A DNA stretch of 64,000 nucleotides. Origin: JBMDXB01 sp048594975. Lineage in GTDB: Bacteria > Acidobacteriota > Vicinamibacteria > Vicinamibacterales > 2-12-FULL-66-21. The stretch covers positions 1 through 64,000 of the forward strand of contig JBMDXQ010000026.1 in the NCBI GenBank assembly GCA_048594975.1. Direction: 5' to 3'. The first letter of the stretch is position 1. Every line of letters begins with the position of its first letter. Positions 9,635 to 18,658 of the stretch are shown one piece after another. The notes under the pieces are model-generated. The model was not told where the DNA came from and ran no database searches. It was given only the letters and a program-made list of their open reading frames with translations. The position numbers and the translations under genes are program-made.

Positions 9635-11803
9635 GTGCACCACTCCGTTTTCAGAGTCTTGGGGCGAATCGCGCTGGCGGTGACGCTCGCCGCCGGCGCA
9701 CTGAGTGCCGTCAGCGGTGCGCAGGATCGCCTGCGCACGTTGCCGGACTACGCCCGCCAGCAGAAGGTCGCGCAGGAGATCACTGGCGCCCTCCGGAGCG
9801 GCGCGCTGACGGTCACCTGGACGGACGCCACGAGCTTCGAGTACGCGCGTGACGGCCGGCAATACCGGTACGACGTCGCGACGCTGACCGCGCAGGAGAT
9901 CGGCGCGGCACCGCCAACGCCGCAGGGGCGCGGGCGCGGCGGACGCGGGGGCCAGGGCAGGCCCGAGCGCGGGCGCCAGTTCGATTCCGCGGAAGCGCCG
10001 GACCGCAGCCTCAGGGCGTTCTATCGCGATCGCAACCTCTGGCTGAGCACTCCGGACGGAACGCAGGAGCTCCAGGTCACCACTGACGGCAGCGCCGCCG
10101 CGCGCGTCAAGTACGGAAGCGCCAGCTGGGTGTACGGCGAGGAGCTCGACCAGGTCACCGCCATGTGGTGGTCGCCCGACAGCCGCAAGCTCGCGTACTA
10201 CCGCTTCGACGAATCGCAAGTACCCGACTACTACCTGCAGCTCGATCAAACCGAGATTCAGAGCCGGCTGGACGTCGAGGCCTACCCGAAAGCAGGCGCG
10301 CCCAATCCCGTCGTCGACCTGTTCGTGTACGACATTGCCACGAAGAAGAGCACTCGCATCGACGTGCGTGACGGCAAGCCCTTCAGCAACGAGGTCGTCG
10401 GCCACTACGTCTATCGCGTCGCCTGGTCGCCGAAGGGCCACGAGCTGCTGTTCAACCGCACGAACCGGCGGCAGAACGTCCTCGAATTCGTCGCGGCCAA
10501 TCCCGACACCGGAGCCAGCCGGGTGGTCATCCGGGAGGAGTGGCCGACGGGCTGGGTCGAGAACAACCCGCCAATCGTCTGGCTGAGCGACGGGAGGCGG
10601 TTCATCTGGACGTCAGAGCGGACGGGGTGGACCAACCTCTATCTATATGAGCTGTCCGGCAAGCTGGTCGCACCGCTCACGGCGCACGCCACCTTCGAGG
10701 TGGTCGGCGTCACGAAGGTCGACGACAAGGCGGGCGTCATCTTCTACATGGCTCGCGACGGCGACAACCATCTCAAGCCGCAGCTGCACCGCGTCGGGCT
10801 GGACGGCAAGGGCGACGTCCGCCTGACCGATCCCGCGTTTCACCACACCGTCGGCAGCTGCATGCCGTCGCCCGGCGGCGGACGCCCGGCCGCCTGCGGC
10901 ATCTCGCCGGACAACAGGCTGTTCGTGGACGTCTACCAGGCACACGACACGCCGCCGGCCACGCGGCTGGCCGACGCCGCGACCGGCAGGACCGTCGCGG
11001 AGCTCGCGCAGAGCGACCTGTCGCGGTTCACCGAGCTGGGATTGCGCAAGGCGGAAATGTTCACGTTCAAGGCGGCCGACGGTACGACGATGCTGCGCGG
11101 ATCGATGCAGTTCCCGTCGACGTTCGATCCGGCAGAGAAGTATCCGGTGCTGGTCCCGGTTTACGGCGGGCCGGCCTCGGCGAGCAACTCGCCGCGCGAG
11201 ACGTTCGTCGCGCCGAGCCCGCTGACCGAGTGGGGGTTCCTCGTGGTGAACCTCGAATCGCGGGCGGCGCCCGGACGGGGCAAACGCACGCTGGATTCGA
11301 TCTACCTGAAGCTCGGGCAGGTGGAGATCGACGACATGGCCGCCGGGGTCAAGGCGCTGTGGGACCGCCCGTACTTCGACAGGACCCGCGTGGGCATCTA
11401 CGGCACGTCCTACGGCGGCTACGCGGCGGTCATGTCGCTGCTGCGCCATCCCGACGTCTACGCTGTCGCCTCGTCGTCATCGCCCGTGACCGCGTGGAAT
11501 CACTACGATTCCATCTATACCGAGCGCTATATGTGGATCCCGCAGGAGAACCGGCAGGGTTACGAGGCGGGCAGCGCCATGACCTACGTCAAGAACCTGA
11601 AAGGACGGCTGCTGCTCTACTACGGCACCGCGGACAACAACGTTCATCCGTCGAACTCGATGCAGTTGATTCGCGCGCTGCAGAACGCGGGGAAGAGCTT
11701 CGACGTGCAGGTCGGTCCGGACCGCGGCCACGGCGGCGTGAACCAGGATCGCATGATGGAATTCTTCATCGAGACCCTGGCGGCTCCTCGTCCCGCGTCG
11801 TAA
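9635..11803 (+). CDS. Dipeptidyl peptidase IV, peptidase family S9B
   Basis: Exported serine peptidase that releases X-Pro or X-Ala dipeptides. The 722-residue product starts at GTG 9635 with a signal peptide (LGRIALAVTLAAGALSAVSGA). The frame is open further upstream but that part covers the permease relic. The N-terminal half is a beta-propeller with the substrate-binding DES of YYRFDESQVPDYY. The C-terminal alpha/beta hydrolase shows the nucleophile in GTSYGGY, the aspartate in YYGTADNNVH and the histidine in DRGHGGVNQD. A Gly/Arg-rich stretch (GRGRGGRGGQGRPERGR) sits near residue 100. It lies among M19 and M28 genes, suggesting peptide scavenging in the periplasm. Confidence 0.92.
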   Translation: MHHSVFRVLGRIALAVTLAAGALSAVSGAQDRLRTLPDYARQQKVAQEITGALRSGALTVTWTDATSFEYARDGRQYRYDVATLTAQEIGAAPPTPQGRGRGGRGGQGRPERGRQFDSAEAPDRSLRAFYRDRNLWLSTPDGTQELQVTTDGSAAARVKYGSASWVYGEELDQVTAMWWSPDSRKLAYYRFDESQVPDYYLQLDQTEIQSRLDVEAYPKAGAPNPVVDLFVYDIATKKSTRIDVRDGKPFSNEVVGHYVYRVAWSPKGHELLFNRTNRRQNVLEFVAANPDTGASRVVIREEWPTGWVENNPPIVWLSDGRRFIWTSERTGWTNLYLYELSGKLVAPLTAHATFEVVGVTKVDDKAGVIFYMARDGDNHLKPQLHRVGLDGKGDVRLTDPAFHHTVGSCMPSPGGGRPAACGISPDNRLFVDVYQAHDTPPATRLADAATGRTVAELAQSDLSRFTELGLRKAEMFTFKAADGTTMLRGSMQFPSTFDPAEKYPVLVPVYGGPASASNSPRETFVAPSPLTEWGFLVVNLESRAAPGRGKRTLDSIYLKLGQVEIDDMAAGVKALWDRPYFDRTRVGIYGTSYGGYAAVMSLLRHPDVYAVASSSSPVTAWNHYDSIYTERYMWIPQENRQGYEAGSAMTYVKNLKGRLLLYYGTADNNVHPSNSMQLIRALQNAGKSFDVQVGPDRGHGGVNQDRMMEFFIETLAAPRPAS

Positions 11804-11937
11804 GGTGGTCCCGTCTCCGGGCTAGATCGCCGGCGTGACCCACGCGCGACAACCGACGCCGCGCGACCACGGCCGGTCAATTGTTCCCCAGCATCAACGC
11901 GATGATGACGAGTGCGGCCAGCGCGACGATTGACCAG

Positions 11938-12090
11938 GTCGTGAAGCGCCCGACTGTGGTTGCCATAGTGGACTATGCGTTGACCGAGAAGGGCCGGGCG
12001 TTGGAGAGCGCCATCCTCGCCATCGGGCAAAGGGCCGGGCGGTGGGTCGCGCTATCGGCTCCCGCCACTACCGAGACGAGCGGATCCTGA
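11938..12090 (+). pseudogene. Fragment of an HxlR-like winged-helix regulator
   Basis: The frame reads VVKRPTVVAIVDYALTEKGR and continues ALESAILAIGQRAGRWV. This matches the end of an HxlR-type regulator, where the wing leads into an xYxLTxxGRxL helix and a final WGxRW-like end. The N-terminal half and the recognition helix are missing, so only the C-terminal third survives. The fragment overlaps the start of the M28 gene in another frame. No start codon or ribosome site serves it. I think it is a decayed relic and not an expressed gene. Confidence 0.5.
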
Positions 12091-12950
12091 GCACCGCCGA
12101 CCGGTTGCGCGCGCACGTGGAGATGCTGGCCGGCTCAATCGGCGCCCGACACGTGTGGCGCTTCGAGGCGCTGCAGCGCGCCGCCCGCTACGTCGCCGGC
12201 TGCTTCGAGTGCGACGGGCTCGTCCCCGCCTTCCAGGCCTACGACGTGCACCGCGTGCCCGTTCGGAACATCGAGGCGGTGATCCCCGGTTCGGACGAAC
12301 CGGGCACGATCGTCGTCGTGGGCGCCCACTATGACACCGTCGAGGGCAGCCCTGGCGCGAACGACAATGGAACCGGCGTGGCCGCCGTGCTCGAGCTCGC
12401 GCGGCGGTTCGCGAACGCTCCGCAGCCGAGGACGTTGCGCTTCGTCGCCTTCGTCAACGAGGAGCCGCCGTTCTTCCAGACGCCGCTGATGGGAAGCGCC
12501 GTCTACGCGAGCGCAGCGAAGGCGCGCGGCGACCGCGTCACGGCAATGCTGTCACTGGAGACGATCGGCTTCTATTCCGACGAGAGCGGGAGCCAGCGAT
12601 ATCCGCCGCCATTGAACCTGGTGTTCCCCGATACCGGCAACTTCATCGCGTTCGTCTCGAACCTGCGCTCCGCGCGGCTGCTGCGCGCGGCACAGCGCGC
12701 CTTCAAGGCACGGACCTCCTTCCCCATCGAGGCCGCGCCGGCGCCGGAGTCACTGCCTGGCGTCGGCTGGTCGGACCAGTGGGCGTTCTGGCGGGCGGGC
12801 TATCCGGCGATCATGGTCACCGACACGGCGCCGTACCGCTACCCGTGGTACCACACGGAGCACGATACGCCGGACAAGATCCGCTACGACCGCCTTATCC
12901 AGGTGGTCGACGGCCTCGAGCACGTCATCAGAGTGCTGGCCGGCGGGTGA
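12042..12950 (+). CDS. Peptidase family M28, zinc aminopeptidase-like
   Basis: The 302-residue product carries the di-zinc ligands of family M28: His and Asp in GAHYDTVEGSPGANDNGTG, the Glu pair in FVNEEPPFF, and the late His in WYHTEHDTPDKI. The middle Asp found in many relatives is here SLETIGF, with a Glu. No signal peptide is visible, so the protein may be cytoplasmic. The start is uncertain. GTG 12042 is the longest choice and overlaps a regulator fragment, while family similarity begins near ADRLRAHVEMLAG (about residue 19). It converges with the M19 gene, one base apart. Confidence 0.85.
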   Translation: MGRAIGSRHYRDERILSTADRLRAHVEMLAGSIGARHVWRFEALQRAARYVAGCFECDGLVPAFQAYDVHRVPVRNIEAVIPGSDEPGTIVVVGAHYDTVEGSPGANDNGTGVAAVLELARRFANAPQPRTLRFVAFVNEEPPFFQTPLMGSAVYASAAKARGDRVTAMLSLETIGFYSDESGSQRYPPPLNLVFPDTGNFIAFVSNLRSARLLRAAQRAFKARTSFPIEAAPAPESLPGVGWSDQWAFWRAGYPAIMVTDTAPYRYPWYHTEHDTPDKIRYDRLIQVVDGLEHVIRVLAGG

Positions 12951-12951
12951 G

Positions 12952-14016
12952 TCAGCTCCATGCCTCGCGCAGGAACCGCACGAAGTTCCCGTGCGCAATC
13001 AGCTCGACGTCCTTGTCGCTGAAGCCACGCGCCACCAGCAGTGCGGGCAGGTGCGACAGATCGGCAATCGTCTCGACATCGCCGGGCGACTGCTCGCGGC
13101 CGAAGGCGCCGTCGAGGTCGGACCCGATCCCGCAATGCCTCGCGTTGCCGGCGATCTGGCAGACGTGATCGATGTGGTCCGCCACGGTGTCGAGCGTCAC
13201 GCCGGCCGCTTGCGGCGTGGACTCGCCCCGGATCCACCCCGGCACCAGCATCCAGGCATCGCAGGCCGCGCCGATGACCGCGCCGCGCTGGATCAGCTCG
13301 CGGATCTGATCGTCGGCGAGCTGCCGCCCGCCGGGCACCAGCGCGCGGCAGTTGGAATGGCTCGCCCACACCGGCCCACGGAAATGGTCGAGCGCCTCCC
13401 GGAAGCTCGGATCGCACAGGTGGGTGACGTCGAGAATGACCTGCAGGCGCTCCATCTCGCGGAGCAGTTCGCGCCCGGCGGCGCCTATCCCGCCCGCCGC
13501 GTCCGTGCCGTGGGCGTACACCCCCGGGCCGTAGTGTGCCGGGCCGACGGCGCGCAGGCCGGCCTCGCAGGCGCGCTCGAGATGGGAGAGCGTCACCAGT
13601 GAATCGGCCCCCTCGAGGCTGAGCACGTACCCGATGGGCACGCCGCCGCCGATCGTCTTCCAGCGCCGCAGGTGCGCGTCCAGCCCGGCGCGATCGCGAA
13701 TCTGGACCAGCTCGGCGCGCTCTTCCATCGCGCCGTACCACGCGAGCTGCGCCTGCGTCATCGCCCACGCCTGCTCAGGCGAGTGCCAGCCATCCAGCGG
13801 GTTCCCGGGCGCGACGTAGCGGGCGATCTGCGTCGCCACGCAGATGCCGACGCCGCCGCGCCGCATCTCCGGGAACGCCACGGTGCCGCGGGCGCGATCC
13901 GGCTTGTCCGCCTGCCCTCGCTCGCGCGCGCGGATCTCCTCGACCGGCCGCGTGAGGTCGCGGTTCCACTCGATCGCGTTCATGGCGAGGTCGAGATGCG
14001 CGTCCAGGATCAGCAT
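12952..14016 (-). CDS. Membrane dipeptidase family M19, probably cytoplasmic
   Basis: The 354-residue product has no signal peptide and begins MLILDAHLDLAMNAIEWNRD, with the metal-binding HxD near the start. Further family sites are LSLEGADSL (bridging Glu), LDVTHLCDPSF, VWASHSNCRALV and HCGIGSDLDGAFG. It is the third gene of a minus-strand operon with an MFS and a GntP-type transporter: its ATG follows the transporter stop by one base. The pairing with two permeases suggests use of an imported dipeptide or D-amino-acid conjugate. That substrate is inference. It differs clearly from the exported M19 protein at 7.1-8.6 kb. Confidence 0.88.
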   Translation of the reverse strand: MLILDAHLDLAMNAIEWNRDLTRPVEEIRARERGQADKPDRARGTVAFPEMRRGGVGICVATQIARYVAPGNPLDGWHSPEQAWAMTQAQLAWYGAMEERAELVQIRDRAGLDAHLRRWKTIGGGVPIGYVLSLEGADSLVTLSHLERACEAGLRAVGPAHYGPGVYAHGTDAAGGIGAAGRELLREMERLQVILDVTHLCDPSFREALDHFRGPVWASHSNCRALVPGGRQLADDQIRELIQRGAVIGAACDAWMLVPGWIRGESTPQAAGVTLDTVADHIDHVCQIAGNARHCGIGSDLDGAFGREQSPGDVETIADLSHLPALLVARGFSDKDVELIAHGNFVRFLREAWS

Positions 14017-14017
14017 G

Positions 14018-15298
14018 TCAGGCCGCCGCCAGCGCCAGGAGCAGGACGCCTGCGAGCCCGGCCAGCGCGATAATCGTCTCCATCGCGGTCCAGGTCGCTA
14101 CCGTCTCCGGCACCGTCATGTTGAAGTACTCCTTCACCAGCCAGAACCCGCCATCGTTCACGTGCGAGGCGATGAGGGATCCGGCCCCGATCGCGACGAC
14201 CATCAGCTCCCGGTTCACCCCCGGCATCGCTGTCGCCATCGGTCCGATGATGCTGGCGGCGGTGACACAGGCGACGGTTGCCGAGCCGACCGCAAGCCGC
14301 AGCAGCGCCGCGATCGACCAGCCGAGGACGAGCGGCGGCAGCTGCAGCTGCCCGATGGTCTGCGCAACCGCGGTGTCGACGCCCGCCGCGTCCAGCACCC
14401 GGCCGAAGCCGCCGCCGGCGCCGACCACGAGCAGCACGCCGGCGACCGCGGGGATCGCCTCCTCGGCATATCGCAGCAGCGTTGCGCGGCCGAGCCCGCA
14501 GGCCGCGCCGAAGGTATACAACGAGAGGAACGTCGCCGCCAGCATCGCCACCAGCGGACTGGTGACGAGCATCAGTGCCACCGGGAGCAGGATAGTCGCG
14601 AGGGCCGCGGCGAGCGACGGCGGCCGCGCGACCGTGGTCCTGCCCGTAAGCTGTTCGGCCACCCCGCCGCTCTCGACGGCGACGTGCCGGCTGATCACGC
14701 GACCGAATGCCGGGCCAGCCAGGATGGCGACCGGCACGGCGACGATGACCGAGTAGAGCAGCGTCCGTCCGGTATCGGCGCCGAGCCGCTCGATCGCGGC
14801 GAGTGGCCCGGGGTGCGGCGGCGTAAGGCCGTGCGCGACCGAGAGGCCCGCGAGCATCGGAATCGCGAGCCGCAGCAGCGGGGCCCCTGAGTCGCGCGCC
14901 AGCGTGAACAGCACCGGCACGAGCAGCACGAGGCCGACCTGGAAGAACACGGGGAGCCCGATGAGCAGCGCCGACAGCAGCAGCGCCCACTCGACGCGCG
15001 ACGGGCCGAGGGCGCCCACGAGCGACCGCGAGACGACCAGTGCGCCGCCGGATTCGGCGAGCAGCTTGCCGACGATCGTGCCGAGGCCCACGATCATCGT
15101 GATGAAGCCCAGCGTGTCGCCCACGCCCGCCTGGAAGGCGCGGGCGGCCTCGGCCACTGGCATCCCAGCGGCGAGGCCGACGAACAGCGACGCCGCCGCG
15201 AGGGCGACAAACGCCGGCACGCGCAGCCACGCGACCAGCAGCACCACCGACGCCACGCCGGCGGCGGCGACGATCAGGACGAGCGTCGTGTAATCCAC
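14018..15298 (-). CDS. GntP-family gluconate/organic-acid proton symporter
   Basis: The 426-residue product is hydrophobic throughout, with about 12 helices, and shows GntP-family segments: FITMIVGLGTIVGKLLAESG, VGLVLLVPVLFTLARDSG, HGLTPPHPGPLAAIE and NDGGFWLVKEYFNMTV. Such proteins import gluconate and related sugar acids with protons. The start GTG at 15298 lies inside the upstream MFS gene, giving a 25-base overlap. Upstream residues in the same frame are shadow translation of the MFS gene. A divergent PQQ dehydrogenase gene nearby could supply aldonic acids as substrate, which is inference from context. Confidence 0.88.
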   Translation of the reverse strand: MDYTTLVLIVAAAGVASVVLLVAWLRVPAFVALAAASLFVGLAAGMPVAEAARAFQAGVGDTLGFITMIVGLGTIVGKLLAESGGALVVSRSLVGALGPSRVEWALLLSALLIGLPVFFQVGLVLLVPVLFTLARDSGAPLLRLAIPMLAGLSVAHGLTPPHPGPLAAIERLGADTGRTLLYSVIVAVPVAILAGPAFGRVISRHVAVESGGVAEQLTGRTTVARPPSLAAALATILLPVALMLVTSPLVAMLAATFLSLYTFGAACGLGRATLLRYAEEAIPAVAGVLLVVGAGGGFGRVLDAAGVDTAVAQTIGQLQLPPLVLGWSIAALLRLAVGSATVACVTAASIIGPMATAMPGVNRELMVVAIGAGSLIASHVNDGGFWLVKEYFNMTVPETVATWTAMETIIALAGLAGVLLLALAAA

Positions 15299-16506
15299 GC
15301 GATTCCGATGAGCAGCAGCACGCCGGCAGCCACGTACACCGTGGACGTCAGGGCAATCGCGAACCCGAGGCTCTCGCGTTGGGCGACGATGCCGATGACG
15401 ACCGGCGCGCTGCCGCCCCCGCCCAGCCAGCCGACGGCGTTCATGAAGCCGGCGGTGGTGCCACGCGCCTCCGGCGCCACCACGTCGTAGGCGGCGGCGA
15501 AGATGTTCGCATCGTAAAGCCCCTTGAAGAGTCCCCACAGCGTCAGCGCCACGATCATCACTGCCACCGACGTGGTCAGGCCACACACCGCGACGAATGG
15601 CGCGCCGCCCAACACGCCGATCGCCTGCACCGCCATGCGCCCCGCCGGCGACCGGCGCCGCCAGACGTCGGCCAGCCAGCCGCCGAGCGGCGCGCCGCCC
15701 ATGCTCGCCAGCTGCACGAAGAGCGTCGCCGTCAGGCCCGCCATGGCGAGGCTCATGCCGAAACGGTCGTAGAGGAATTTCGGCATCCACGACAGCAGCA
15801 CGACCGCGACGAAGTTCGCGCACATGAACGCGCCCATCAGGCACATCAGCGCCGGCGTTCGCACCAGCATCCGCAGGAAGGCCGCCAGCGACATCGGTGC
15901 GGCGGCCGCGCGCCCGGCGCCCTCGGCGGCGCCGCGCGGCGGCTCGCGGATGTACAGGTGCAAGACGATGCCGAGCAGGATGCCGAGCACGCCGAAGACG
16001 ACGAACGAGAGCCGCCAGCCGTAGTGCTGGCCGATCAGCCCGGCGAAGAAGCCGCCGCCGATCGTTCCGACGTAGACGCTCGTCTGGTGCAGCCCCATGG
16101 CCCGCGAGCGCGTCTCGCGGCCGTGGTAGTCGCTGATGAGCGACATCGAGGAGGGGAAGTAGAACGTCTCGCCGAGTCCCTCGGCGGCGCGGAACAGAAA
16201 CAGCTGACGGAAGTTCCGGGACAGTGCCGTCGCCGCGCAGATGATGCTCCAGGTGTGCAGCCCGCCGAGAATCGCCGCCTTGCGCGATACGCGGTCGACC
16301 ACCATCCCGGAGAGCGGCGAGGCGAGGCCGTACACCCAGGCGAAGGCAGACCCGAGCAGCCCGAGCTGGACCGGCGTAAGCTGCATCTCCCGTTCGAGCA
16401 GCGGGAAAACGGAGAAGATGGCCTGCCGGTCGGCGTAGTTGAAGAAGGCGATCGCCCAGAGCATCAGGACGATCCACCATTTGTAGGGACCTGCCGCTGG
16501 ACTCAC
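15274..16506 (-). CDS. Major facilitator superfamily transporter
   Basis: The 410-residue product has 12 predicted membrane helices and starts MSPAAGPYKWWIVLMLWAIA. The loop between helices 2 and 3 has the MFS signature in GMVVDRVSRKAAILGG, and a second copy is seen as GGWLADVWRRR in the C-terminal half. FFNYADRQAIFSVFPLLERE near residue 22 is typical of the anion:cation symporter and spinster-like branches, which carry organic acids or sugar acids. It is the first gene of a three-gene operon (MFS, GntP, M19). Its start is only 28 bp from the divergent PQQ dehydrogenase gene, so the two sides may share control. Confidence 0.88.
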   Translation of the reverse strand: MSPAAGPYKWWIVLMLWAIAFFNYADRQAIFSVFPLLEREMQLTPVQLGLLGSAFAWVYGLASPLSGMVVDRVSRKAAILGGLHTWSIICAATALSRNFRQLFLFRAAEGLGETFYFPSSMSLISDYHGRETRSRAMGLHQTSVYVGTIGGGFFAGLIGQHYGWRLSFVVFGVLGILLGIVLHLYIREPPRGAAEGAGRAAAAPMSLAAFLRMLVRTPALMCLMGAFMCANFVAVVLLSWMPKFLYDRFGMSLAMAGLTATLFVQLASMGGAPLGGWLADVWRRRSPAGRMAVQAIGVLGGAPFVAVCGLTTSVAVMIVALTLWGLFKGLYDANIFAAAYDVVAPEARGTTAGFMNAVGWLGGGGSAPVVIGIVAQRESLGFAIALTSTVYVAAGVLLLIGIAWITRRSS

Positions 16507-16534
16507 GGTGCGTGTGAGCTTACCCTGAGTCGCT

Positions 16535-18658
16535 ATGAACCCTAAGAGAGGCGGGCGTCGCCCGGCGGCCTGGGTGGTCGGCGCGGCGCTCGCGCTCGCC
16601 GCCGCGCACGCGTTCCGTGCCGCCGACTATCGCGGCTGGCCGGCGTACGGCGGCGGCCCCGAGCAGATGCGCTATTCGGCGCTGAATCAGATCAACCGGC
16701 ACAACGTCGGCGGGCTCACCCTGGCGTGGACCTACGATAGCGGGGAGCCGGGCGGCCTGCAGACGCAGCCGATCGTCGTCGACGGCGTGCTCTACGCGCT
16801 GACGCCCTCGCACAAGGCGTTCGCGCTGCGTGCGGCGACCGGCGAGCGGCTCTGGACGTTCGACTCGGGAATCAAAGCGCAGGGCGCCAATCGCGGCGTG
16901 ACCTTCTGGTCGGACGGTGCGGACAGGCGCATCTTCACGGCCGTTGACGACTACTTGTACGCGCTCGACGCCCGCACGGGCGTGCCGATTGCGACCTTCG
17001 GCGAGAACGGACGCATCGATCTCCGGCGCGACCTCGGCCGCGATCCCGCCCGACAGTCGGTGCGGCTCACCAGCCCCGGCGTTGTCTACCGGGATCTGCT
17101 GATCATCGGCGGCCGCGTCAGTGAAGGGCTGCCCGCGTCGCCCGGCGCGGTCAGGGCCTACGACGTCCGCACCGGGACGCTGCGCTGGACGTTCCGCACC
17201 ATCCCCAATCCCGGCGAGTACGGGTACAGCACCTGGCCGGGGAGGGCGTGGACCTACAGCGGCGGCGCGAACAACTGGGCCGGCATGGCGCTCGACACTG
17301 AACGCGGCATCGTCTACGTCCCGACCGGCTCCGCCTCCGCCGACTTCTACGGCGCCAACCGCACCGGTGACAACCTCTTCGCGAACTCGCTCATCGCTCT
17401 GGACGCCGCGACGGGAAAGCGGATCTGGCATTACCAGATCGTCAGGCACGACACGCTCGATCGCGACCTGCCGTCACCCCCGACGCTCGCGACGCTGCGG
17501 CGGAACGGGCGCTCCGTGCCGGCCGTCGTGCAGACGACCAAACACGGGTTCGTCTTCGTGTTCGATCGGGAGAACGGCGCGCCGCTCTTCCCGATCGAGG
17601 AACGACCGGTGCCCGCGAGCGACGTCCCCGGCGAGGTCTCGGCGCGAACGCAGCCGCTCCCGGTCAGGCCGGCGCCGTTCGCGCGGCAGCGCCTGACCGC
17701 GGACATGCTCACGTCGCGCACCCCGGAGGCGCGCGCGTGGGCGCTGAAGGAGTTCGCCCGGTTCCGCACCGAAGGACCGTTCATGCCGCTCGCGGTGGGT
17801 ACGGCGACGGTCGTGTTCCCGGGATTCGACGGCGGCGCCGAATGGGGCGGTTCCGCCTTCGATCCGGCCACCGGCCTGCTCTACGTCAACGCGAACGATC
17901 TCGCGTGGACCGGGGCGCTGGCCCCGGACGACGCCGGGGAGAGCGGCAGAGCGCTGTATCTGCGCGATTGCGCGGCGTGCCACCGCGACAACCGCGAGGG
18001 CGCCCCCCCGCAGATCCCGTCACTCGCCGGCATCGGCGCGCGCCGGACGCGCGCCGAACTGGCCGAAATCATCCGCAAGGGAGCAGGCCGGATGCCAGGA
18101 TTCCCCTACCTCCAGCGTGACGCAGTGGCGCGAATCGTCGAGTTCATGGTCACCGGCGATGAGGCGCCAGCGCCGGCCGGGGCGGTCGGCGACGCCGACG
18201 AGGAGCGACTCCGATATCGGTTCACCGGCTACAACCGGTTCATGGATCCCGAAGGGCATCCGGCGGTGGCGCCGCCGTGGGGGACGCTCAATGCGATCGA
18301 CCTCGAGACCGGCGCGTACGCCTGGACGATTCCGCTCGGCGAACATCCGGACTTGGCAGCGAAGGGCATGACGGGCATGGGCAGCGAGAACTACGGCGGA
18401 CCGGTCGTGACCGCCGGCGGACTGGTGTTCATCGGCGCGACGATTCACGATCGGACGTTCCGCGCGTTCGACAAGGCGACCGGCAAGCTGCTCTGGTCGT
18501 CGCCGCTGCCGTTCTCGGGGAATGCGACGCCGGCGATCTACGAGGTCGACGGGCGCCAGTTCGTCGTCATCGCCGCGGGAGGAGGGAAGTCGCCCGCGGG
18601 CGGTTCCGGGGGCGTCTACGTGGCGTTCGCGCTGCCCCGGGGCGGCGCGGCCAGATGA
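16535..18658 (+). CDS. PQQ-dependent dehydrogenase with built-in cytochrome c domain
   Basis: Periplasmic quinoprotein that oxidises sugars or alcohols and passes electrons through its own haem. The 707-residue product has an N-terminal hydrophobic segment (WVVGAALALAAAHAF), then propeller blades such as YGGGPEQMRYSALNQINR and repeated W-motif strands (LYALTPSHKAFALRAATGER). A cytochrome c domain is inserted late in the chain, with haem site CAACH at residues 479-483 and a likely Met ligand in AGRMPGFPYL. The propeller then closes with TGMGSENYGGPVV. It resembles membrane-type glucose dehydrogenase-like enzymes. Substrate is unknown. It is coupled by ATGA to a YhcH-family gene. Confidence 0.92.
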   Translation: MNPKRGGRRPAAWVVGAALALAAAHAFRAADYRGWPAYGGGPEQMRYSALNQINRHNVGGLTLAWTYDSGEPGGLQTQPIVVDGVLYALTPSHKAFALRAATGERLWTFDSGIKAQGANRGVTFWSDGADRRIFTAVDDYLYALDARTGVPIATFGENGRIDLRRDLGRDPARQSVRLTSPGVVYRDLLIIGGRVSEGLPASPGAVRAYDVRTGTLRWTFRTIPNPGEYGYSTWPGRAWTYSGGANNWAGMALDTERGIVYVPTGSASADFYGANRTGDNLFANSLIALDAATGKRIWHYQIVRHDTLDRDLPSPPTLATLRRNGRSVPAVVQTTKHGFVFVFDRENGAPLFPIEERPVPASDVPGEVSARTQPLPVRPAPFARQRLTADMLTSRTPEARAWALKEFARFRTEGPFMPLAVGTATVVFPGFDGGAEWGGSAFDPATGLLYVNANDLAWTGALAPDDAGESGRALYLRDCAACHRDNREGAPPQIPSLAGIGARRTRAELAEIIRKGAGRMPGFPYLQRDAVARIVEFMVTGDEAPAPAGAVGDADEERLRYRFTGYNRFMDPEGHPAVAPPWGTLNAIDLETGAYAWTIPLGEHPDLAAKGMTGMGSENYGGPVVTAGGLVFIGATIHDRTFRAFDKATGKLLWSSPLPFSGNATPAIYEVDGRQFVVIAAGGGKSPAGGSGGVYVAFALPRGGAAR

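Noticed and set aside
11877..11966. 29-codon minus-strand frame encoding one hydrophobic helix (TTWSIVALAALVIIALMLG)
   Set aside because: Attractive as a small membrane protein but has no ribosome site and overlaps a regulator relic; evidence too thin to list as a gene.
14018..16480. A single 820-codon minus-strand frame joining GntP to upstream residues
   Set aside because: The N-terminal half is out-of-frame translation of the MFS gene; the real start is near 15298.
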